Shown here in pieces: positions 44,199-52,765 of a stretch of DNA of 64,000 nucleotides. A program made the translations under genes and the position numbers. Below the pieces are notes generated by a model. It made no database searches and was not told the DNA's origin. It was given only the letters and a program-made list of their open reading frames with translations. This DNA comes from JADZAI01 sp046348585. GTDB taxonomy: Bacteria > Pseudomonadota > Alphaproteobacteria > Micropepsales > Micropepsaceae. The DNA is taken from contig JAXMDZ010000002.1 in NCBI GenBank assembly GCA_046348585.1, positions 124,001 to 188,000 on the forward strand. The letters are read 5' to 3'. Every line of letters starts with the position of its first letter. Position 1 is the stretch's first letter.

Positions 44199-45140
44199 AT
44201 GACGAACCCAGACGATCCCGAGACCGGCGCTCCCGAGAGCGGCGCGCCGGCCCAGCCGCCCGAACCCACGCCCGCTTCCGAAGCCCCGGCCGGAAGCGGG
44301 GCCGCCACCGATGACGGCGCTGCGCCGGATGCGCCGTCCGAGCCCGGCGCGGGCGAGGAGCCCGCCGAAAAGGCCCAGCCGGCCAAGGGCGGGCTGTGGT
44401 CGCGGCTGCAATCGACGGCCCAGAAGATCGCCAGCGCCACCAAGGACGCCGCCGCCAAGGCCGCCCATGTGACCGCCGAAGTGGCGCGCGAGACGGTCAA
44501 CGTCGCCCGCGAGGGGGCGCAGGAAAGCGCCGAAATGGCGAAGCACACCGTTTCGCATTTCGACGAGGTGCGCCAGCAGACCGGGGCGGCGTTCAGCAAG
44601 GTCGGCAAGGCGGTGTCCGACAGCACCGTGTCGATCGCCCAGAGCGCCTCGAAGACCATCGCCACCGCCTCGACCGAGGCGGTCAAGTCGATCGTCGCCA
44701 ACATCAACGAGGCGCTGCCGTTCCTGGAACGGGCGGGCTATCGCGTGTCCGAGATCGAACTGGGCCTTTCGGTGCCGCCCAAGGTGCTGCTGCACCTGGC
44801 GCTCGACGAGGAGATCAGCGACGAGGTGCGCGAGGCGCTGCTGAAGGACTGCGAGGGCAAGTGGTTCACCCGCCAGCTCATCGAGCGGCTGCACAATGTC
44901 CGCCAGATCCAGCGCGCGACGCAGTTCGTCGGCATGGCGTTCGACGAGATCGAGATCGAGATCGCGCTGATCCCGACCATCCTGCTGCACTACCGCAAGG
45001 TCCACGCGCACCGGAAGCTCGACGCCCTGACGCCGCTGGCCGATGCGGCCGAGGCCCGGGAGGACGCGGCGAAGGCCGAAAGCGCGCCGGACGGGACGGC
45101 CGAAGGGGCGACGCCCGGCGACGCGCCGCCGGCGAGCTGA
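44199..45140 (+). CDS. Protein of unknown function with amphipathic-helix (phasin/apolipoprotein-like) core
   Basis: A 313-residue protein. The N-terminal 65 residues are Pro/Ala/Glu-rich and look disordered. Residues about 65-165 are Ala/Lys/Ser/Thr-rich with 11-residue-type amphipathic periodicity (KDAAAKAAHVTAEVARETV, SIAQSASKTIATASTEAV), as in phasins or LEA-like proteins. A conserved-looking globular part follows (INEALPFLERAGYRVSEIEL, then GKWFTRQLIERLHNV and IALIPTILLHYRK). The C terminus is again acidic and disordered. No signal or TM segment. No family recognised. It is divergent from the PodJ-like gene across 231 bases. Confidence 0.65.
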   Translation: MTNPDDPETGAPESGAPAQPPEPTPASEAPAGSGAATDDGAAPDAPSEPGAGEEPAEKAQPAKGGLWSRLQSTAQKIASATKDAAAKAAHVTAEVARETVNVAREGAQESAEMAKHTVSHFDEVRQQTGAAFSKVGKAVSDSTVSIAQSASKTIATASTEAVKSIVANINEALPFLERAGYRVSEIELGLSVPPKVLLHLALDEEISDEVREALLKDCEGKWFTRQLIERLHNVRQIQRATQFVGMAFDEIEIEIALIPTILLHYRKVHAHRKLDALTPLADAAEAREDAAKAESAPDGTAEGATPGDAPPAS

Positions 45141-45240
45141 TCTGGACTCGGGAATCCAGCCCGGCAAGAAATGGGGTGTCGTTCACCATGAAACGAAACA
45201 ACATTACGGACACGTCAAGCGGAATGAAAATAATGCATCC

Positions 45241-45275
45241 TTGACGTTGCCGCTTACGTCAGCGCGGTCTATACT
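45241..45275 (+). promoter_or_regulatory. Promoter and palindromic operator of the MerR gene
   Basis: TTGCCG (45247-45252) and TATACT (45270-45275) are 17 bases apart. Inverted arms TGACGT (45242-45247) and ACGTCA (45256-45261), eight bases apart, overlap the -35 box and spacer, where MerR regulators normally bind. The same arms, two bases apart, occur before the thiolase operon (18043-18056). Confidence 0.55.
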
Positions 45276-45334
45276 CCCTCACGCTGCGGGCCTAAAGACC
45301 CGTGGAATGGTGTGGCCTAGGGAGCCGAAGCGGT

Positions 45335-45778
45335 ATGAAGACGACTTTTTCGATCAGCGAGTTGGCGCGCGAATTCAACATCACGCCGCGCGCAATCCGG
45401 TTTTACGAATCCGAAGGCATGATCGCGCCTGCCCGCCAGGGTCAGACGCGCATCTTCTCGGTGCGCGACCGCGCCCGTCTCGGCCTCATCGTGCAGGGCA
45501 AGCGCGTCGGCTTCTCGCTCGCCGAGATCCGCGAAATGCTCGACCTCTACGACATCGGCGACGGCCAGGTGACGCAGCTCAAGGTCAGCCGCAAGAAATT
45601 CGCCGACCGCATCGTCGCGCTGGAACAGCAGCGCATCGACATCGACGCCTCGATCGAAGGCCTCAAGCAGTCGATCGCCTGGATGGACGAGCGCATCCAG
45701 GCCGGCGAGGAAGCCGAAGCCCGCGACAAGTCGATGAATCTCGTCGGCTACGGCGTGATGCCGCGCACCGGCACCTGA
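45335..45778 (+). CDS. MerR family regulator, LiuR-like
   Basis: A 147-residue MerR regulator: winged HTH at the N terminus (FSISELAREFNITPRAIRFYESEGM, key part NITPRAIRFYE), LIAPARQGQTR-type wing, then a dimerisation coiled coil (LEQQRIDIDASIEGLKQSI). No metal-binding cysteines, so it is not a metal sensor. Length and the following acyl-CoA dehydrogenase gene fit LiuR-like regulators of branched-chain amino acid or fatty acid breakdown. The start at 45335 leaves a GGGAGCC sequence at the ribosome-binding position. It may act at its own promoter and on the acyl-CoA genes of this window. Confidence 0.82.
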   Translation: MKTTFSISELAREFNITPRAIRFYESEGMIAPARQGQTRIFSVRDRARLGLIVQGKRVGFSLAEIREMLDLYDIGDGQVTQLKVSRKKFADRIVALEQQRIDIDASIEGLKQSIAWMDERIQAGEEAEARDKSMNLVGYGVMPRTGT

Positions 45779-45806
45779 CGGTCCCGGATCCCTCCAGACC
45801 ATCCGG

Positions 45807-45838
45807 CGGGCCGCGCGCGAGCGCGGCCCGTCTGCGTT
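45807..45838 (+). terminator. Hairpin after the MerR gene
   Basis: CGGGCCGCGC (45807-45816) and GCGCGGCCCG (45821-45830) form a perfect 10-bp stem with loop GCGA, followed by TCTGCGTTT. The T-rich tail is interrupted, so strength is uncertain. Confidence 0.55.
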
Positions 45839-45927
45839 TCGCACGGCCTGTGGGCCGCGCCGGGGCTTGCGCTATAACGTCCCCAACAAGGACGACTCGC
45901 GGCGAGGCCGCGCCCCGGAGGAAAGAG

Positions 45928-47715
45928 ATGCCGAGCTACACCGCGCCGCTGGCCGATTACCGCTTCATCCTGAACGACGTCCTCAACATCCAGGCCTATG
46001 CCGACCTGCCGGGCTTCGCCGATGCGACGCCCGATACGGTCGACGCCATTCTGGAAGGCGCCGCGCAGCTCGCCGAGGAAGTGCTGCAACCGATCAACCA
46101 TTCGGGCGACCAGGAAGGCTGCACCCGCAACGCCGACGGATCGGTGACGACGCCCAAGGGGTTCAAGGAGGCCTATCGGCTCTTCGTCGAAGGCGGCTGG
46201 GGGGCGCTCACCTCCGATCCCGATTACGGCGGCCAGGGCCTGCCCAACGTGCTCGGCTCGTGCTTCAGCGAAATGGTCTCGGCCGCCAACATGGCGTTCG
46301 TGATGTATCCGGGCCTCAGCCACGGCGCCTATTCGGCGATCCACGTCCACGGCTCGCAGGCGCAGCGCGACACCTATCTGCCGAACATCGTGAGCGGCGC
46401 ATGGACCGGCACGATGAACCTGACCGAGCCGCATTGCGGCACCGATCTCGGCCTCATGCGCACCCGCGCCGAGCCGCAGGCGGACGGCAGCTACAAGGTC
46501 TCGGGCACCAAGATCTTCATCTCGGCCGGCGAACACGACCTCGCCGAGAACATCGTCCATCTCGTGCTCGCCAAGATCGCCGGCCCCGATACGCCCGGCG
46601 GCATCAAGGGCGTCTCGCTGTTCATCGTGCCGAAATACCTGGTGAACGCCGACGGCACGCTGGGCGCGCGCAACGCCGTCACCTGCGGCTCGATCGAGCA
46701 CAAGATGGGCATTCACGGCAATGCGACCTGCGTCCTCAACTACGACGGCGCGACCGGCTATCTCATCGGCGAAGCCCACAAGGGCATGCGCGCCATGTTC
46801 ACGATGATGAACGAGGCCCGCCTCGGCGTCGCGGTGCAGGGCCTCTCGCAATCGGTCGCGGCCTATCAGAACGCCGTCGCCTACGCCAAGGACCGCCTGC
46901 AGGGCCGTTCGCTGACCGGACCGAAATTCCCCGACAAGCCGGCCGACCCGATCATCGTCCATCCCGACATCCGCCGCGTGCTGATGAACATCAAGGCGTT
47001 CAACGAAGGCGCGCGGGCCTTCATGCTGTGGACCTCGCTGCATGGCGATCTCGCCCACAAGGCCAAGGACGAAGAAACGCGCGAGGCGAGCGAGGACCTG
47101 ATGGGCCTGCTGACCCCGGTGCTCAAGGGCTACCTCACCGACAAGGGCTTCGCCAACGCGGTCGATGCGCAGCAGGTCTATGGCGGCCACGGCTACATCG
47201 CCGAATGGGGCGCCGAGCAGTTCGTGCGCGACGCCCGCATCGCCATGATCTACGAGGGCGCGAACGGCATCCAGGCGCTCGATCTCGTCGGCCGCAAGCT
47301 CGCCTCGAACGGCGGCCGCGCGGTCTTCGCCTGGTTCAAGATCCTCGACGATTTCATCGCCGCCAACCGCGACGACGCGGCGCTCGCGCCCTTCGTCGCC
47401 GGCCTCGCATCGGTGCGCGGCCAGCTTGAGGACGGCACGACCTGGCTGATGAACAACTCGCTCTCGAACTTCGACAACGCCGGCGCGGCCTCGATGGACT
47501 ATCTCTACCTCTTCGGCCTGTGCGGTCTCGCCTATGCCTGGGCGCTGATGGCCAAGGCCGCCGCGCCCAGGGCGGCGAGCGACGAATTCTGCGCCGCCAA
47601 GCTCGCGACCGGGCGGTATTTCGTCGAGCGCATGCTGCCCGACGCCGCCGCCCATCTCGCCAAGCTGAAGACCGGCGCCGGACCGGTGATGGCGCTGGCG
47701 GCGGAGGCGTTCTAG
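45928..47715 (+). CDS. Acyl-CoA dehydrogenase, long form with C-terminal extension (FadE/DmdC-like)
   Basis: A 595-residue acyl-CoA dehydrogenase, about 200 residues longer than the classical enzymes. It has an N-terminal helical region, TGTMNLTEPHCGTDLGLMRT in the flavin domain, and a C-terminal YGGHGYIAEWGAEQFVRDARI followed by AMIYEGANGIQ, in which Glu is the probable catalytic base. The remaining C-terminal helical extension is typical of the long-form family. Substrate may be medium/long-chain acyl-CoA or a sulfur compound as in DmdC; unknown here. GGAGGAAAG precedes the ATG. It is followed by a CoA ligase gene 41 bases downstream. Confidence 0.88.
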   Translation: MPSYTAPLADYRFILNDVLNIQAYADLPGFADATPDTVDAILEGAAQLAEEVLQPINHSGDQEGCTRNADGSVTTPKGFKEAYRLFVEGGWGALTSDPDYGGQGLPNVLGSCFSEMVSAANMAFVMYPGLSHGAYSAIHVHGSQAQRDTYLPNIVSGAWTGTMNLTEPHCGTDLGLMRTRAEPQADGSYKVSGTKIFISAGEHDLAENIVHLVLAKIAGPDTPGGIKGVSLFIVPKYLVNADGTLGARNAVTCGSIEHKMGIHGNATCVLNYDGATGYLIGEAHKGMRAMFTMMNEARLGVAVQGLSQSVAAYQNAVAYAKDRLQGRSLTGPKFPDKPADPIIVHPDIRRVLMNIKAFNEGARAFMLWTSLHGDLAHKAKDEETREASEDLMGLLTPVLKGYLTDKGFANAVDAQQVYGGHGYIAEWGAEQFVRDARIAMIYEGANGIQALDLVGRKLASNGGRAVFAWFKILDDFIAANRDDAALAPFVAGLASVRGQLEDGTTWLMNNSLSNFDNAGAASMDYLYLFGLCGLAYAWALMAKAAAPRAASDEFCAAKLATGRYFVERMLPDAAAHLAKLKTGAGPVMALAAEAF

Positions 47716-47756
47716 GCTCGCGCGCTTCGAGACATAACAAGACACGCAGGGACGAA

Positions 47757-49292
47757 ATGACGGGTACAGGGCGAGAGCCGCGCGGCACCGCGGCGATGGC
47801 GGAGCGTTATGCCGCGCGGGCGGCGGAGGTGATGGCGCATCCCGAGGCGCTCGTTTCGCTCGGCGCCCGGCTCGGCCAGATCGCCGCCATCAAGGGCGAG
47901 GCGACCGCCGTCACCTTCGAGGACGAACGCATCTCGTGGGCCGCGCTGCACCGCCGTTCCAACCGCATCGCGCGGGGTCTGGCGGCGAAGGGCGTCAGGC
48001 AAGGCGATCTCGTCACCATCGCGCTGCCCAACGGCGTCGGCTTCATCGAGGTCTGCTACGGCCTGTGGAAAGTGGGCGCGACGCCGCAGCCGGTTTCCTC
48101 GCGCCTGCCGGAAGCCGAACTGAAGGCGATCGCCGATCTCGCCGGCGGCCCCATCGTCATCGGCGCACCGTTCGACACCGGCCGCCCGTCGGTGACGGTA
48201 GAGGATCTTCTCGCCCTCAGCGCCGACGACAGCGACCTCGCCGAGATCTTCTCGCCCTCGTGGAAGGCGCCGACATCGGGCGGCTCCACCGGACGGCCCA
48301 AGCTGATCGTCTCGGGCGCTTCGTCGGCCGCGACCGGGCTCATGGGGCTTGTCTGGCGCATCGGCCCGGACGACATCTGCCTGATGCCGGGGCCGCTCTA
48401 TCACAACGGTCCGCTGATCACGACGTTCGCGGCGCTGGAGGCCGGCGCGCCGGTCGTGCTGATGCCGAAATTCGACGCCGAAAAGACGCTCGCCCTCATC
48501 GACCGCCACAAGGCGACGTGGGTCTATATGGTGCCGACCATGATGGGCCGCATCTGGCGTCTGCCCGACGAGGTGAAGGCGAAATACGACATCTCCTCGC
48601 TGAAGACGCTCTGGCACCTCGCCGCGCCCTGCCCGCCCTGGCTGAAGGAGGCGTGGATCGGCTGGATCGGCCCGGACGCCGTGATGGAGCTTTACGGCGG
48701 CACCGAGGGCATCGCCTCGACCATCCTCGACGGCAACGAATGGCGCGCCCATCGCGGCTCGGTCGGACGGGTGTTCGGCGGCGGCGAGATGGCGGCCTTC
48801 TCGCCCGACGGCGTGCGGCTGCCGCCCGGCGAGACCGGCGAGATCTTCATGCGCCGCGCCGAGGGCGCGCCGGAGACCTATCGCTATCTCGGCGCGGACT
48901 CCAAGCCGCTCGCCGGCGGCTGGGAGACGATCGGCGACATCGGCTGGCTGGACGCGGAGGGCTATCTCTATCTCGCCGACCGCCGCACCGACATGATCCT
49001 GGTCGGCGGCGCGAACGTCTATCCGGCCGAGGTGGAAGCGGCGATCGACGATCACCCGCTGGTGCAGTCGAGCTGCGTCATCGGCCTGCCCGACGAGGAT
49101 CTGGGCAACAAGGTGCACGCCATCGTGCAGGCGAAGCCGGGGCTCGCCGAGGCCGAGCTTCTCGCCCATCTCGCCGAGCGGCTGGTCGTCTACAAGCGGC
49201 CGCGGACGATCGAGTTCACCACCGAACCGTTGCGCGACGACGCCGGCAAGGTGCGCCGCTCGCAGCTCCGCGAGGAACGCCTCAAGGCATGA
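47757..49292 (+). CDS. AMP-dependent acyl-CoA synthetase (CoA ligase)
   Basis: A 511-residue adenylate-forming enzyme. The P-loop-like motif is APTSGGSTGRPK, A4/A5 is MELYGGTEG, A7 is TIGDIGWLD and the C-terminal region has LADRRTDMI and the catalytic Lys near the end in DDAGKVRRS. It activates a carboxylic acid as acyl-AMP and then acyl-CoA; the closest group seems to be bile-acid or aromatic/alicyclic CoA ligases, but the substrate is not clear. Probably cotranscribed with the upstream dehydrogenase. An ATG at 47796 is an alternative start. The convergent alcohol dehydrogenase gene overlaps its end by 11 bases. Confidence 0.87.
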   Translation: MTGTGREPRGTAAMAERYAARAAEVMAHPEALVSLGARLGQIAAIKGEATAVTFEDERISWAALHRRSNRIARGLAAKGVRQGDLVTIALPNGVGFIEVCYGLWKVGATPQPVSSRLPEAELKAIADLAGGPIVIGAPFDTGRPSVTVEDLLALSADDSDLAEIFSPSWKAPTSGGSTGRPKLIVSGASSAATGLMGLVWRIGPDDICLMPGPLYHNGPLITTFAALEAGAPVVLMPKFDAEKTLALIDRHKATWVYMVPTMMGRIWRLPDEVKAKYDISSLKTLWHLAAPCPPWLKEAWIGWIGPDAVMELYGGTEGIASTILDGNEWRAHRGSVGRVFGGGEMAAFSPDGVRLPPGETGEIFMRRAEGAPETYRYLGADSKPLAGGWETIGDIGWLDAEGYLYLADRRTDMILVGGANVYPAEVEAAIDDHPLVQSSCVIGLPDEDLGNKVHAIVQAKPGLAEAELLAHLAERLVVYKRPRTIEFTTEPLRDDAGKVRRSQLREERLKA

Positions 49293-50277
49293 CGAGCACG
49301 CCCGCGCCTTCGATCCGCCCGGCGGCGAGGTCGTCGAGCGCGCGGTTGGCGTCGGCGAGCGCATAGCGCGTCACCTGCGGCTTCACCCCGGCGGCGGCGG
49401 CGCGCGGCAGATAGAGCGCCGCGTCCTCGCGCGTCAGGTTGGCGACCGAGACGATGCGCCGCTCGCCCCACAGATCGGCATAGGGGAACGAGGGGATGTC
49501 GCTCATGTGGATGCCGCCGCAGACGACCGTGCCGCCCTTGCGCACCGCCTTCAGCGCGCGCGGCACAAGCTCGCCCGCCGGCGCGAACAGGATCGCGGCG
49601 TCAAGCGCCTCCGGCGGCATCTCGTCCGCGCCGCCCGCCCAGACGCAGCCGAGGCCGCGCGCGAAGGCCTGACCCGCCGCGTCGCCCGGCTTGGTGAAGG
49701 CATGGACGCGCTGGCCTTCATGCACCGCGAGCTGGGCCAGCAGATGCGCCGCCGCGCCGAAGCCGTAGAGGCCGAGCCGCTTCACGGCGCGCGAGGCCGC
49801 CGCCATGCGCCAGGCGCGAAAGCCGATCAGTCCGGCGCAGAGCAGGGGCGCGGCGACCGCATCTTCCAGCGTCTCGGGCAGCTTCACGCAGAAGCGCGCG
49901 TCGGCGGTGCAGCGTTCGGCATAGCCGCCGTCGCGCGTCCAGCCGGTGAAGACCGGCGCGTCGCAGAGATTTTCCGCCCCTTCCGCGCAATAGGGGCAGA
50001 CGCCGCAGACCCCGCCGAGCCAGGGGACGCCGACCCGCTCGCCGAGGCGCAGCGCGGTGACGCCCGCGCCCAGCGCCGCGACCGTGCCGACGATCTCGTG
50101 CCCCGGCACGATGCCCGGCCGCAGCCGCGCCAGATCGCCGTCGGCGATGTGCAGATCGGTGCGGCAGACACCGCAGGCGGAGATCTTCAGCGCCACCTCG
50201 CCCGGACCCGGCGCGGGATCGGGACGCTCCACCGCCGTCAGCCGCCTGTCGTCCCCCAGCAGCGCCATCGCGCGCAT
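49282..50277 (-). CDS. Zinc-dependent alcohol dehydrogenase
   Basis: A 331-residue MDR enzyme with both zinc sites: catalytic CGVCRTDLH and PGHEIVGTV, structural site CGVCPYCAEGAENLC. The nucleotide domain has LGLYGFGAAAHLLAQ, i.e. GFGAAA in place of GxGGLG. It oxidises a primary or secondary alcohol with NAD(P), in line with the aryl/allyl AdhA-like branch. Together with the CoA ligase nearby it could supply terpenoid or aromatic acids, but this is inference. The start is preceded by GGGAGA. Confidence 0.88.
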   Translation of the reverse strand: MRAMALLGDDRRLTAVERPDPAPGPGEVALKISACGVCRTDLHIADGDLARLRPGIVPGHEIVGTVAALGAGVTALRLGERVGVPWLGGVCGVCPYCAEGAENLCDAPVFTGWTRDGGYAERCTADARFCVKLPETLEDAVAAPLLCAGLIGFRAWRMAAASRAVKRLGLYGFGAAAHLLAQLAVHEGQRVHAFTKPGDAAGQAFARGLGCVWAGGADEMPPEALDAAILFAPAGELVPRALKAVRKGGTVVCGGIHMSDIPSFPYADLWGERRIVSVANLTREDAALYLPRAAAAGVKPQVTRYALADANRALDDLAAGRIEGAGVLVMP

Positions 50278-50335
50278 CGGCGCATCTCCCGTCCGTTTCG
50301 CCGCGCCGAGCCTGCACCGGCAGCCCGGTTCCGCC

Positions 50336-50351
50336 GTTGACGGGCGTCAAC
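50336..50351. promoter_or_regulatory. Perfect 16-bp palindrome between the ADH and Fic genes
   Basis: GTTGACG (50336-50342) and CGTCAAC (50345-50351) are perfectly symmetric around GG. It lies in the 182-base gap between divergent genes and has the size of a dimeric repressor site. Confidence 0.4.
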
Positions 50352-50372
50352 CGGGCGTGACGCCACGCCGCG

Positions 50373-50401
50373 TTGGCGGCCCATATGCGGAACCCTAGCA
50401 T
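50373..50401 (+). promoter_or_regulatory. Candidate sigma-70 promoter of the Fic gene
   Basis: TTGGCG (50373-50378) and TAGCAT (50396-50401) are 17 bases apart, about 60 bases before the ATG at 50460. Confidence 0.4.
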
Positions 50402-50459
50402 TCCCTTACGTCATCCGGAGCCTGCCTTCACCAGCCCCGTTCCCAGGAGGGCGCAGCCC

Positions 50460-51341
50460 ATGTCGTTCACCGATTTCTCCGATGTCGTCAGCCACTCGGT
50501 CAGCGGCGACCTGCTGCTCGGCAGCGGCATGAAACTGACGACGGTGCCGATCGATCTGCTGCCCAAGACCTCGTGGTGGAAGCTCTTCATCGACAAGAAA
50601 CACCACAAGAACGCGAATGCCTGCCTGCTGTTCGACCGTCAGCAGTCGAAGGGCTTCCACGCGGTGATGATGCGGGTCTTCAAGGCGGAGCTCGGCTCGT
50701 GCATGGCGCTCGGCGAGCGGCTCGACTACGCCGCCTACCGGCGCATCTATCTTGCCGTTTCGACCGATGTCGGCGGCATCGCCAATCGCGGGCCGTCGGG
50801 CACCGATGCGCCCAACGGCGCGACCCATTTCCCGACCGATCTGATCCCGAGCCAGGGGGCGATCAACGAGCTGGTCCAGGAGGGCGTCAGCTACAAGAAC
50901 TACACCAACGGCGCCCAGCAGGTGGTGCCGAACGCCAAAGTGTCGCTACTGGTGACGGGCTTGGGCTGGCGCATCTATGTCGGCTACAAGATGGCCGAGG
51001 GTCCGGCGCTCGCCGACATCCTGTTCGATCGCTACTACAATCAGATGGCCCTGGCGGGCGGCAATGCGCGCCAGCAGCTTTTCGCTATCGTCCGGCTGAT
51101 CCGGGCGCTGCACGTCTATCACTTCTTCCAGGACGCCAACGGACGCCTCAACACGATGGTGATCCTGAACAAGCTGCTCACCGAGAACGGCTTCCCGCCC
51201 TCCATCGTCTCGAATCCCGCGATCTTCGGCGGCGGGCGGACATTGCAGCAACTGTTCGACGACGTCCGCGACGGCATGAGGCCGGTGCTGCGCGAAATGG
51301 AAGCGCAATTGCGCCTCGGCTATCTCGACCTCGCCACCTGA
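50460..51341 (+). CDS. Fic-domain protein (probable AMP/nucleotide transferase)
   Basis: A 293-residue protein with a Fic active-site motif HFFQDANGR at residues 221-229: His, Phe, acidic residue, Asn and Arg are all in the expected register (HxFx[DE][GA]N[GK]R); Ala replaces the first Gly, and the extra Arg three residues further on is missing (RLNTMVIL). The helical region around it (LFAIVRLIRALHVY) fits the Fic core. The N-terminal half is Lys/His/Asn-rich and not recognised. No obvious inhibitory [ST]xxxE[GN] motif and no antitoxin gene beside it. Fic enzymes transfer AMP or related groups onto protein hydroxyls. The ATG is preceded by AGGAGG. The target is unknown; a toxin, stress regulator or effector are all possible. 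Confidence 0.75.
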   Translation: MSFTDFSDVVSHSVSGDLLLGSGMKLTTVPIDLLPKTSWWKLFIDKKHHKNANACLLFDRQQSKGFHAVMMRVFKAELGSCMALGERLDYAAYRRIYLAVSTDVGGIANRGPSGTDAPNGATHFPTDLIPSQGAINELVQEGVSYKNYTNGAQQVVPNAKVSLLVTGLGWRIYVGYKMAEGPALADILFDRYYNQMALAGGNARQQLFAIVRLIRALHVYHFFQDANGRLNTMVILNKLLTENGFPPSIVSNPAIFGGGRTLQQLFDDVRDGMRPVLREMEAQLRLGYLDLAT

Positions 51342-51503
51342 AGCCGGCCCGGCGGAACGACCGATCTTCGCAGGTGCAGCACGCCGGCGAGCGAAAAATC
51401 GCTCCCGGACGCCGTCTGCCTGCCGCGATGGCACCCTTGATGCCGCCTGTCCGGGCGGACATGCTCGCGCCGCCAACACAAGCCGCCGGACGAGGAAACC
51501 ACC

Positions 51504-52658
51504 ATGAGCCAGGCCATCGAACGCCCCGACTGGATGACCGAGGATCTGCTGATCTTCGAGGACGCCGTCACCAAGTTCGCCGAGAAGGAATTGCTGCCCC
51601 ACAACGCCAAGTGGGAAGCCGCCGGCCAGGTGCCGCGCGAGGTCTGGCTGAAGGCCGGCGCGGCCGGCTTGCTCTGCCCCTCGATGCCGGAGGAGTTCGG
51701 CGGCGGCGGCGGCTCGTTCGCCCACGAGGCGGTGCTGATCGACGTCTTCGGCAAGAAGGGCGTCACCGGCTTCGGCGCCTCGCTGCACAACGCCATCGTC
51801 GCGCCCTACATCCTCCACTACGGCACGCGCGAGCAGAAGCAGCGCTGGCTGCCCCGTCTGGCGACCGGCGAGCTGGTCGGCGCGATCGCCATGACGGAGC
51901 CGGGCACCGGCTCCGACCTCCAGTCGATCAAGACGACGGCGCGCAAGGACGGCAACGGCTACGTCGTCAACGGCTCCAAGACCTTCATCACCAATGGCGG
52001 CACGGCGAACCTCATCATCGTCGTCTCCAAGACCGACCCGGCCGGCGGCGCCAAGGGCACCTCGCTGGTGGTGGTCGAAACCGACGAGGCCGAAGGATTC
52101 CGGCGCGGCCGCAAGCTCGACAAGATCGGCCTGCACGGCCAGGACACCTCCGAACTGTTCTTCGAGGACGTGCGGGTGCCCGCCAATAACGTGCTGGGCG
52201 AAAGCGAAGGGCGCGGCTTCTTCTCGCTGATGGAGCAGCTGCCCTCCGAGCGCCTCCAGATCGCGCTCCAGGGCGTCGCGATGATCGAGCGGGCGATCGA
52301 GGAAACGGTCAAGTACACGCGCGAGCGCAAGGCGTTCGGCAAGGCCGTCATGGACTTCCAGAACACGCAGTTCGTGCTCGCCGACTGCAAGGCCAAGGCG
52401 GTCGTCGCGCGCGTCTTCTGCAACTGGGCGGTCGGCCAGCTGCTGGCCGGCAAGCTCGACGCCTTCACCGCCTCGATGGCCAAGCTCTGGGTCACCGACG
52501 AGCAGGTGAAGATCGTCGATGCCTGCCTCCAGCTCTTCGGCGGCTACGGCTACATGAACGAATATCCCATCGCCCAGATGTACCGCGACGCGCGCGTGCA
52601 GAAGATCTATGGCGGCACCAACGAGATCATGAAGGTGCTGATCGCCCGGTCGCTCTGA
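51504..52658 (+). CDS. Acyl-CoA dehydrogenase (LCAD/IVD-like base position)
   Basis: A 384-residue acyl-CoA dehydrogenase with flavin-domain motifs AMTEPGTGSDLQS and NGSKTFITNGGTA, and C-terminal FGGYGYMNEYPIAQMYRDARV. The C-terminal IYEG glutamate is replaced (KIYGGTNEIM), so the base is probably the Glu of PSERLQ, as in long-chain and isovaleryl-type enzymes. It oxidises an acyl-CoA to the 2-enoyl form. GAGGAAA precedes the ATG. It is in a single-gene unit after the Fic gene and is the third such dehydrogenase in the window. Confidence 0.88.
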   Translation: MSQAIERPDWMTEDLLIFEDAVTKFAEKELLPHNAKWEAAGQVPREVWLKAGAAGLLCPSMPEEFGGGGGSFAHEAVLIDVFGKKGVTGFGASLHNAIVAPYILHYGTREQKQRWLPRLATGELVGAIAMTEPGTGSDLQSIKTTARKDGNGYVVNGSKTFITNGGTANLIIVVSKTDPAGGAKGTSLVVVETDEAEGFRRGRKLDKIGLHGQDTSELFFEDVRVPANNVLGESEGRGFFSLMEQLPSERLQIALQGVAMIERAIEETVKYTRERKAFGKAVMDFQNTQFVLADCKAKAVVARVFCNWAVGQLLAGKLDAFTASMAKLWVTDEQVKIVDACLQLFGGYGYMNEYPIAQMYRDARVQKIYGGTNEIMKVLIARSL

Positions 52659-52765
52659 GCGGCCCGGGCGCGAGCGCGGATCGGAGGACCGGGACGGGTT
52701 TTCCGCATGGCCGGACCCGACCCAGCCATGAGTGCGCAGGGAACGCCCGGCCGGCAAAATCGGGC

